Positions 1-5,026 of a stretch of 5,026 nucleotides of DNA are shown piece by piece; position 1 is the first letter of the stretch; every line of letters starts with the position of its first letter. The stretch spans positions 1-5,026 of the forward strand of contig CAIQOG010000128.1 in assembly GCA_903873355.1 (NCBI GenBank), given 5' to 3'. The notes beneath the pieces are model-generated. The model did no database searches. It saw nothing but the letters and a program-made list of their open reading frames with translations, and was not told where the DNA came from. The stretch comes from an uncultured Bacteroidales bacterium. GTDB taxonomy: Bacteria; Bacteroidota; Bacteroidia; Bacteroidales; Paludibacteraceae. Both the position numbers and the translations under genes were made by a program.

Positions 1-633
1 AACAAATGAAGAGTTCAAAACACCGGCTTTGTGACCACCTGTACCTACGCAATAAGCTTTAGCTATTTCCAGTCCATCACCGTTAGGGTCATTATCCAAA
101 TGCACTGCAATCAGAGTTGGAACACCAAAACCACGAAGGTATTCAGCACGAACTTCGGAAGCAGGCGATTTTGGAGCCACCATGATAACGGTCAAATCTT
201 TACGGATTTGCATGCCTTCTTCCACAATATTAAAACCATGAGAATACGACAGACAAGCACCTTTTTTCATCAAAGGCATAATATGATTTACAACCGGTGT
301 GTGATACTTGTCAGGTGTCAGATTTAATACTAAATCACCTTTTGGAACCATATTTTCAATGGTATCAACCTCAAATTTATTTTCGATTACATTCTGGTAT
401 GAAATCTGTTTTTCGTCGATTTCAACTTTGCGAAGAGCGTAAGCAATATCCAGACCGCTATCGCGCATATTAAGTCCCTGAGCCAAACCCTGAGCTCCGC
501 AACCAACGATTACAATTTTCTTACCAATCAGTTTCTGAACACCGGCAGCGAATTCGCTGCTTTCCATAAAATCGCATTTTCCTAATTCCTGAACTTTCAG
601 GCGATGAGGTAGTGAATTAAAATAATTTGCCAT
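1..633 (-). CDS. ilvC: Ketol-acid reductoisomerase, class II (long form), N-terminal 211 residues only
   Basis: Second step of Val/Ile synthesis in the cytoplasm: Mg2+-dependent alkyl migration and NAD(P)H reduction of 2-acetolactate or 2-aceto-2-hydroxybutyrate. The frame is open from the ATG at 633 to the window edge, exactly 211 codons, so the 3' part is missing. The start gives [12 protein letters not shown], which matches the E. coli IlvC start, and from memory the 211 residues align to E. coli IlvC without gaps. The Rossmann nucleotide motif is VGCGAQG (residues 43-49). YSHGFNIVE (130-138) carries conserved His132, and APK (153-155) carries catalytic Lys155. The metal-binding acidic residues near 217 and 221 lie beyond the edge. 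The family resemblance indicates the class II form of roughly 490 aa. The cofactor loop differs from E. coli at 71 (Glu), 76 (Gln) and 110 (Tyr), while Arg68 and Ser78 are kept. No Shine-Dalgarno is seen; the bases before ATG are A-rich. It is the last ilv gene in the window, 127 nt after ilvN. Identity is very secure. Confidence 0.97.
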   Translation of the reverse strand, partial: MANYFNSLPHRLKVQELGKCDFMESSEFAAGVQKLIGKKIVIVGCGAQGLAQGLNMRDSGLDIAYALRKVEIDEKQISYQNVIENKFEVDTIENMVPKGDLVLNLTPDKYHTPVVNHIMPLMKKGACLSYSHGFNIVEEGMQIRKDLTVIMVAPKSPASEVRAEYLRGFGVPTLIAVHLDNDPNGDGLEIAKAYCVGTGGHKAGVLNSSFV

Positions 634-760
634 TGTTTTTTAAGTTTTGCTCTATATATTCTAATCTTTTTTCGTATTAAAACAAACAAATAAGAAATCA
701 GATAAAATTTATTGGAGCGTATTTATAATTATTAGTTAATATGTTTTGACTTTAAAATAA
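634..760. other. ilvN-ilvC intergenic gap, AT-rich
   Basis: This 127-nt non-coding gap is strongly AT-rich. I see no convincing hairpin followed by a T-run, so no terminator is called. On the minus strand two TTTG tetramers (complement of 683-686 and 687-690) resemble the -33 box of Bacteroidota promoters, but no good TAnnTTTG -7 box follows at the right distance. An internal ilvC promoter therefore remains unproven. No small ORF is supported here. In some Bacteroides genomes, as I recall, an acyl-ACP thioesterase gene sits between ilvN and ilvC; there is no room for one here. Confidence 0.6.
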
Positions 761-1306
761 TTAGTTCTTCTCGAATTTCGTCTGAATATTTTCAAGCATA
801 TCGCTCAACCGTTCCACTTTGGAGCGGGTTATAGCAACCCGGCCTGAGCGAATAAACTGCAATACACCTATCGACATACTCAATTCTTCAAACATTTGTT
901 GTGTTTCTTCGTAATGTCCGGCTTTCTGCAAAACAGCATAGTCAGGAGTCATTTCGAGAATACGCACATGATATTTGCGAACCATATCTTCTATTGAGCC
1001 AAGTCCAAGTAGTTTATCTGTGGATACTTTATACAACGCAATTTCTTGAAAAACAAGATCTTCGTCGGTATTATAATAGGCTTTCAGAATATCGACACGT
1101 TTATCAATTTGTTTTACCACTTTCGAAACCACATCTTCAGTGGCAAGAACTGTAATTGTAAACTTATGAATGCCTTTCAGAGCCGATGGAGAAACGGAAA
1201 GCGTTTCAATATTGATTGCCCTACGGGTAAAAATAATGGTTATCTGTCCCAGTAAACCTACTGTATTTTCTGAAAAAACAGTAATGGTATATAATTTTGT
1301 TTCCAT
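761..1306 (-). CDS. ilvN: Acetohydroxyacid synthase, regulatory (small) subunit
   Basis: Regulatory partner of IlvB. In this family it raises the activity of the catalytic subunit and gives feedback inhibition by valine. The chosen start at 1306 gives a 181-aa protein beginning METKLYTITVFSEN. An N-terminal ACT domain spans about residues 4-78: a first beta strand (LYTITVFSEN), then GLLGQITIIFTRRAINIET with Asn32 in the position of the effector-binding asparagine, then KGIHKFTITV. The C-terminal small-subunit domain runs from about residue 85 to 170 and ends in RSGRVAITRSKVERLSDML, typical of Bacteroidota homologues. The length exceeds E. coli IlvH (163) and IlvN (96) but is usual for this phylum. 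An in-frame ATG at 1339 would add 11 residues (MVIKSLKIKTI), but it lies inside an inverted-repeat arm and adds nothing resembling the family, so it is rejected. No Shine-Dalgarno is visible. The gene follows ilvB by 89 nt and should be cotranscribed with it. Retention of valine sensitivity is inferred only. Confidence 0.95.
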   Translation of the reverse strand: METKLYTITVFSENTVGLLGQITIIFTRRAINIETLSVSPSALKGIHKFTITVLATEDVVSKVVKQIDKRVDILKAYYNTDEDLVFQEIALYKVSTDKLLGLGSIEDMVRKYHVRILEMTPDYAVLQKAGHYEETQQMFEELSMSIGVLQFIRSGRVAITRSKVERLSDMLENIQTKFEKN

Positions 1307-1330
1307 AATAGTCTTAATTTTCAATGACTT

Positions 1331-1378
1331 AATTACCAATTTTCAATTTCAGAATATCTTCATTGAAAATTGGTAATT
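1331..1378. repeat. 17-bp perfect inverted repeat in the ilvB-ilvN gap
   Basis: AATTACCAATTTTCAAT at 1331-1347 is the exact reverse complement of ATTGAAAATTGGTAATT at 1362-1378, with a 14-nt loop. In the ilv transcript this can form a stem of 17 pairs, only three of them G-C, ending 24 nt before the ilvN ATG. No U-tract follows in the direction of transcription, so it is not a standard intrinsic terminator. An 11-nt partial copy of the left arm (AATTTTCAATG, 1316-1326) is an exact reverse complement of 1361-1371 and could form a competing hairpin. AATTACCAATT-type repeats are, to my recollection, frequent between genes in Bacteroidota, so this may be a dispersed element rather than an ilv-specific regulator. 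Confidence 0.85.
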
Positions 1379-1395
1379 GAGCAATTGGTAATTGA
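1368..1395. repeat. Tandem 13-mer direct repeat abutting the ilvB stop codon
   Basis: AATTGGTAATTGA occurs at 1368-1380 and again at 1383-1395, separated by two bases, giving a 15-nt period. The second copy directly touches the ilvB TAA stop (1396-1398). The first copy overlaps the right arm of the 17-bp inverted repeat, so either copy can pair with the left arm at 1331-1341. The arrangement looks like a degenerate short-period array of one repeat family, with both direct and inverted units packed into the 89-nt gap. Confidence 0.8.
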
Positions 1396-3096
1396 TTAGT
1401 CTCCTAAAAGTATATTAGTAACAGTTGCTCCGGCAGGCATCATTGGATAAACCATACCTTTTTTCTCAACATTTACTACCAATAAATATGGTTTGTCGTC
1501 TTTAAGCATGTCAGCTATGGCAGCGTCAAGGTCTTCGCGTACATGAACTTCTGTTCCATCAATGCGATATGCTTTAGCAATGGCAATAAAATCCGGATTT
1601 TGCATTTCGGTAAACGAATAACGTTCTTCGAAGAACATTTCCTGCCATTGACGTACCATGCCGAGGAAGTGATTGTTCAGAATAATCATCTTTACACCAA
1701 TCTGCTCCTGCATAATAGTTCCGAGTTCCTGAATAGTCATTTGGAAACCTCCATCACCGGCAAACATACAAACCGTACGTTCCGGAGCACCCATTTTAGC
1801 ACCCATAGCAGCGGGGATTCCAAATCCCATCGTTCCTAAACCACCTGAAGTAACCATACTGCGGGACTTGCTGTAATTAAAATATCGTGCAGCCATCATT
1901 TGGTTTTGTCCAACATCAGTTACCAATATAGCTTCGTTATTAGTTGCAAGTGATATTTTATGAATTACCTCACCCATAGTTATTTCACCCGATTCAGGAT
2001 GAACTTCGCGTTGAATTACTTTTTCAAACTCAAGCGTTTCAAACTCTTTGAATGATTCAATCCACTCTGAGTGTTTTGCAGGATTTATTTTAGCGGTTAA
2101 AGCCGGTAATGTTTCTTTTGTTGTACCCAAAACCGGTGCATCGGGTTTCACATTTTTACCAATTTCAGCTGCATCAATATCTAAATGAATAATTTTCGCC
2201 TGCTTGGCGTAGGTATTTAAATCACCGGTAACTCGGTCGTCGAAACGCATTCCGATGGCAATCAGCACATCACATTCATTGGTTTTTTTATTTGGAGCAA
2301 CATTTCCATGCATACCTAAAAATCCTTTATTCAAAGGAAAGTCAGTTGGCATAGCTGAAGACCCCAACAATGTCCAGGCAGCAGGAATGTTGGCCTTTTC
2401 AAGAAATTCCAACAATTCTTTTTCAGCATTTCCCAAAATAACTCCCTGACCAACCAATGCAAACGGTTTCTTAGCACCATTTATCAATGCAGCAGCAGCT
2501 TCAATCTGTGAAGGCTGAACTTCAGGTATAGGCAAATAACTGCGAATAAAAGTGCAGGGTTTATAGTCAAATTCTACTTCCTGAATTTGTGCACTTTTTG
2601 CAAAATCCAATACCACAGGACCCGGACGACCACTGCGTGCAATGTAAAATGCACGAGCCACCGCCCATGCTATATCTTCAGGACGACGTATCTGATACGC
2701 CCATTTGGTAATGGGCTGTGTGATACCTACCACATCTATTTCCTGAAAAGCATCTGTTCCCAGCAAAGAAGCACCAACCTGACCGGCAATAACCACCATC
2801 GGTGTACTGTCGAGCATGGCATCTGCAATTCCGGTAACGGCATTAGTTGCAGCCGGACCTGAAGTTACCAACGCAACACCAACTTTTCCCGAAACACGTG
2901 CATAACCCTGTGCAGCATGCGTTGCACCCTGTTCGTGACGTGTAAGAATATGATTGATATGTTTATCGTAATCGTAAAGTGCATCGAAAACGGGCATAAT
3001 CGCTCCGCCCGGATACCCGAAAATGGTATCAACACCTTCTTCTATTAGCGCCTGCATAAAAGCATGTGCGCCTGTTATTTTAGTTTTTGTTTCCAT
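1396..3096 (-). CDS. ilvB: Acetohydroxyacid (acetolactate) synthase, catalytic large subunit
   Basis: Thiamine diphosphate enzyme that condenses two pyruvates to 2-acetolactate, or pyruvate with 2-ketobutyrate to 2-aceto-2-hydroxybutyrate; first common step of Val/Leu and Ile synthesis. It has 566 aa, full length for the family. The N-terminal pyrimidine-binding domain carries FGYPGG (26-31) and the catalytic Glu55 in RHEQGA. The central FAD-binding region spans roughly 190-340. The C-terminal domain has the TPP/Mg motif GDG (447-449) ending in Asn474-Asn475. Trp484 in MVRQWQ is the conserved tryptophan linked to 2-ketobutyrate preference, which favours an anabolic AHAS over a catabolic acetolactate synthase; the adjacent ilvN supports this. 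Gly108 in GQVGAS stands where the plant enzyme has Pro197, and Ala555 where it has Ser653. The start at 3096 fits the family N terminus (ITGAHAFMQALIEEGV). It has no Shine-Dalgarno. The first twelve bases, ATGGAAACAAAA, are identical to those of ilvN. Confidence 0.97.
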   Translation of the reverse strand: METKTKITGAHAFMQALIEEGVDTIFGYPGGAIMPVFDALYDYDKHINHILTRHEQGATHAAQGYARVSGKVGVALVTSGPAATNAVTGIADAMLDSTPMVVIAGQVGASLLGTDAFQEIDVVGITQPITKWAYQIRRPEDIAWAVARAFYIARSGRPGPVVLDFAKSAQIQEVEFDYKPCTFIRSYLPIPEVQPSQIEAAAALINGAKKPFALVGQGVILGNAEKELLEFLEKANIPAAWTLLGSSAMPTDFPLNKGFLGMHGNVAPNKKTNECDVLIAIGMRFDDRVTGDLNTYAKQAKIIHLDIDAAEIGKNVKPDAPVLGTTKETLPALTAKINPAKHSEWIESFKEFETLEFEKVIQREVHPESGEITMGEVIHKISLATNNEAILVTDVGQNQMMAARYFNYSKSRSMVTSGGLGTMGFGIPAAMGAKMGAPERTVCMFAGDGGFQMTIQELGTIMQEQIGVKMIILNNHFLGMVRQWQEMFFEERYSFTEMQNPDFIAIAKAYRIDGTEVHVREDLDAAIADMLKDDKPYLLVVNVEKKGMVYPMMPAGATVTNILLGD

Positions 3097-3108
3097 AAGA
3101 TTTAAATA

Positions 3109-3215
3109 GCCCCTAAATCCCCTAAAGGGGACTTAAGAAAGCAAGATGAATATATTCTTCACAAATCAAAAAGTTACCAACCAACCTAAAAGTCGCCTAT
3201 AGGGGATTTAGGGGC
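3109..3215. repeat. 107-nt inverted-repeat element filling the ilvD-ilvB gap
   Basis: Two 26-nt arms, 3109-3134 and 3190-3215, are inverted copies matching at 24 of 26 positions, separated by a 55-nt spacer. Each starts from the outside with GCCCCTAAATCCCCTA. The left arm also holds a small palindrome, CCCCTAAAGGGG (3119-3130); the right arm has a decayed version of it (CGCCTATAGGGG, 3194-3205). The outer edge of the right arm lies four bases beyond the ilvD stop, and the left arm ends 12 bases before the ilvB ATG, so the element occupies nearly all of the 123-nt gap. In RNA the arms could form one long stem. I see no target-site duplication and no ORF inside. Arms of this type recur between genes in Bacteroidota as far as I recall, so a dispersed non-coding repeat is the best reading; a regulatory or mRNA-processing role is possible but unproven. 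Confidence 0.85.
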
Positions 3216-3219
3216 CTCT

Positions 3220-5026
3220 CTAATCTATCATTCTCACAGCACCTTTATCGGCAGAACTAACCAGACTGGCGTAGGCACGAAGGGCTTTTGAAACGACACG
3301 ATTTCTATCGTTGGGTTTGAATGCATCCTTGCCACGTGCCAATTCAACTTCGCGACGTTTCAACAATTCTTCCTCACTTACTTTTACATTAATGGTGCGG
3401 TTTGGAATATCAATTTCAATAATATCACCATCCACGATTAATCCGATATTTCCACCTGAAGCTGCTTCGGGAGAAACATGTCCGATAGACAGACCCGAAG
3501 TTCCACCAGAAAAACGACCATCAGTTATCAACGCACATTCTTTTCCAAGATGTTTCGATTTGATATACGAAGTCGGATAAAGCATCTCCTGCATTCCCGG
3601 TCCGCCTTTTGGTCCTTCGTGTGTAATCACCACCACATCGCCGGCAACCACTTTTCCACTCAGAATTCCTGTACAAGCGCTGTCTTGCGACGTAAATACT
3701 TTGGCAGGTCCACTGAATTTCCAGATACTTTCGTCAACACCGGCAGTCTTTATAACGCATCCGTCCTGTGCAATGTTCCCTTTCAGAATGCCTAATCCAC
3801 CATCTTTGGTGTAAGCATGTTCCACACTGCGGATACAACCTCCAACTCGATCGCCGTCCAACTCGGGATACTGAACACTTTGGGAGCCCATTACAAGGTT
3901 AAAACTACGTGCGGGTGCACTTTTATATATTTCAATGGCTTTGGCAGTAACTGTCTGAGCCGTAATATCATATTGTTCAATGGCTTGTCCCAATGTCAGT
4001 CCGTCGACACGATAAACCGATTTGTTTACCAAATCCCCTTTACTTAATTCTGCCAAAATTCCCAGAATTCCACCTGCACGATTTACATCCTGAATATGAT
4101 ATTTCTGCGAATTCGGTGCAACTTTACATAAACAAGGAGTAACACGAGAAAGTTTATCCATATCATCCATTGTCAGCTCCACTTCAGCTTCGTGTGCAAT
4201 TGCCAGAATATGCAAAACCGTATTGGTAGAACCACCCATGGCAATATCCAGCGTCATAGCATTCAGAAATGCTTCGCGGGTTGCAATTGAACGTGGTAAA
4301 ACTGAATTATCACCTTCGAAGTAAAATTTATTGGCATTTTCCACTATCAATTTAGCTGCGTCAACAAAAAGTTGTGTACGGTTAGAATGTGTAGCAACAA
4401 TTGTTCCGTTACCCGGCAAAGCCAAACCAATTGCTTCATTCAGACAATTCATGGAGTTTGCTGTGAACATCCCCGAACATGAACCACAGGTTGGACAAGC
4501 GGCATTTTCAATTTTCTTTACCTGTTCGTCAGATACACTTTCATCAGCCGACTGCACCATAGCATCCACCAAATCAAGATGTTTTCCATCCAATTCACCT
4601 GCTTCCATTGGTCCTCCCGAAACAAATACACAGGGAATATTCAATCGCATGGCAGCCATAAGCATACCCGGCGTAATTTTATCGCAGTTGCTGATACAAA
4701 CCATGGCATCAGCCTTGTGAGCATTTACCATATATTCAACACTGTCGGCAATCAGGTCTCGTGAAGGTAATGAATAAAGCATACCGTCATGACCCATAGC
4801 AATTCCATCGTCAATAGCAATGGTATTGAATTCGGCTGCAAAACAGCCCAGTTTTTCTATTTCTGCTTTTACTTTCTGACCAATTTCGTGCAAATGAACG
4901 TGTCCGGGTACGAACTGAGTAAATGAGTTGACAATAGCAATAATCGGTTTACCCATTTGCTCATTTGTCATTCCGTTAGCACGCCACAATGAGCGCGCTC
5001 CTGCCATTCTACGACCTCCGGTGCTG
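3220..5026 (-). CDS. ilvD: Dihydroxy-acid dehydratase, 5' end cut by window edge
   Basis: Iron-sulfur enzyme that dehydrates 2,3-dihydroxyisovalerate and 2,3-dihydroxy-3-methylvalerate to the 2-keto acids preceding Val and Ile. An in-frame ATG at 5007 gives 595 aa, but the frame stays open upstream as STGGRR, matching the family stretch just before MAGARALWRA (E. coli TTHGRNMAGARALWRA). The true start is therefore a few codons outside the window and 5007 is internal. Numbered from that Met: [12 protein letters not shown] (104-115) has a candidate cluster Cys108 and Lys110, the position carbamylated in characterised homologues; [18 protein letters not shown] (171-188) is the second cysteine region; GRFSGGTSG (497-505) carries the catalytic Ser motif. 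[13 protein letters not shown] (27-39) has Gly where the [2Fe-2S] subgroup has Cys, so the protein resembles the oxygen-sensitive E. coli [4Fe-4S] type. It is the first gene of the cluster seen here; stop TAG at 3220-3222. Identity is very secure. Confidence 0.97.
   Translation of the reverse strand, partial: STGGRRMAGARSLWRANGMTNEQMGKPIIAIVNSFTQFVPGHVHLHEIGQKVKAEIEKLGCFAAEFNTIAIDDGIAMGHDGMLYSLPSRDLIADSVEYMVNAHKADAMVCISNCDKITPGMLMAAMRLNIPCVFVSGGPMEAGELDGKHLDLVDAMVQSADESVSDEQVKKIENAACPTCGSCSGMFTANSMNCLNEAIGLALPGNGTIVATHSNRTQLFVDAAKLIVENANKFYFEGDNSVLPRSIATREAFLNAMTLDIAMGGSTNTVLHILAIAHEAEVELTMDDMDKLSRVTPCLCKVAPNSQKYHIQDVNRAGGILGILAELSKGDLVNKSVYRVDGLTLGQAIEQYDITAQTVTAKAIEIYKSAPARSFNLVMGSQSVQYPELDGDRVGGCIRSVEHAYTKDGGLGILKGNIAQDGCVIKTAGVDESIWKFSGPAKVFTSQDSACTGILSGKVVAGDVVVITHEGPKGGPGMQEMLYPTSYIKSKHLGKECALITDGRFSGGTSGLSIGHVSPEAASGGNIGLIVDGDIIEIDIPNRTINVKVSEEELLKRREVELARGKDAFKPNDRNRVVSKALRAYASLVSSADKGAVRMID

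Noticed and set aside
31..327. Plus-strand open frame of 98 codons
   Set aside because: It lies wholly antisense to ilvC, whose minus-strand translation matches the family residue by residue; the plus-strand product has no recognisable domain.
661..700. Possible Bacteroidota-type promoter for ilvC on the minus strand
   Set aside because: TTTG boxes are present, but no acceptable TAnnTTTG element follows at about 19 bp; in such AT-rich DNA a TTTG match alone is expected by chance.
1331..1378. Intrinsic terminator after ilvB
   Set aside because: The stem is long but nearly all A-T pairs, and no U-tract follows in the direction of transcription; ilvN would then also be cut off from its partner gene.
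3148..3157. GAATATATTC palindrome in the spacer of the ilvD-ilvB element as an operator
   Set aside because: A single 10-bp AT-rich palindrome in AT-rich DNA is likely by chance, and it lies within a repeat inside the operon rather than at a promoter.
3109..3215. MITE or CRISPR-like array between ilvD and ilvB
   Set aside because: There are only two inverted arms and no repeated spacers, which excludes CRISPR; no flanking target-site duplication was found, so a transposon-derived MITE cannot be claimed.
4331..4720. Plus-strand open frame of 129 codons, the longest on that strand
   Set aside because: It is antisense to the conserved cysteine regions of ilvD and reads as a shadow of that gene's codon pattern, with no family resemblance of its own.
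5005..5007. ATG at 5007 as the true ilvD start
   Set aside because: The upstream bases up to the window edge stay in frame and encode STGGRR, matching the family sequence before MAGAR; the real start is outside the window.

Overview
The window holds four consecutive genes of the branched-chain amino acid (isoleucine/valine) pathway. All are on the minus strand, in transcription order ilvD, ilvB, ilvN, ilvC. The two outer genes run off the window: ilvD lacks its first few codons at the right edge, and ilvC lacks everything after residue 211 at the left edge. The open frames on the opposite strand are shadows of these genes.

The host is most likely a member of the Bacteroidota. The gaps are very AT-rich, no start codon has a Shine-Dalgarno sequence, the AHAS small subunit is the long (about 180 aa) form, and the gaps carry short inverted-repeat families of a kind common in that phylum. 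The ketol-acid reductoisomerase is the long class II (E. coli-like) type. I cannot place the genus from the sequence alone.

Layout from right to left, the direction of transcription: ilvD (3220-5026, dihydroxy-acid dehydratase); a 123-nt gap filled by a 107-nt inverted-repeat element; ilvB (1396-3096, acetohydroxyacid synthase catalytic subunit); an 89-nt gap with a 17-bp perfect inverted repeat plus extra copies of its half-units; ilvN (761-1306, AHAS regulatory subunit); a 127-nt AT-rich gap; ilvC (1-633, ketol-acid reductoisomerase).

IlvB and IlvN form acetohydroxyacid synthase, which makes 2-acetolactate or 2-aceto-2-hydroxybutyrate. IlvC isomerises and reduces these to dihydroxy acids, and IlvD dehydrates those to the 2-keto acids that are transaminated to valine and isoleucine (and lead on to leucine). 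Same strand, gaps of 89-127 nt and no strong internal terminator suggest one operon, probably with its promoter upstream of ilvD outside the window.

I found no sign of a new biological system. The points worth a second look are the repeats in two of the three gaps, unusual residues in the cofactor loop of IlvC, and the choice of start codon for ilvN.
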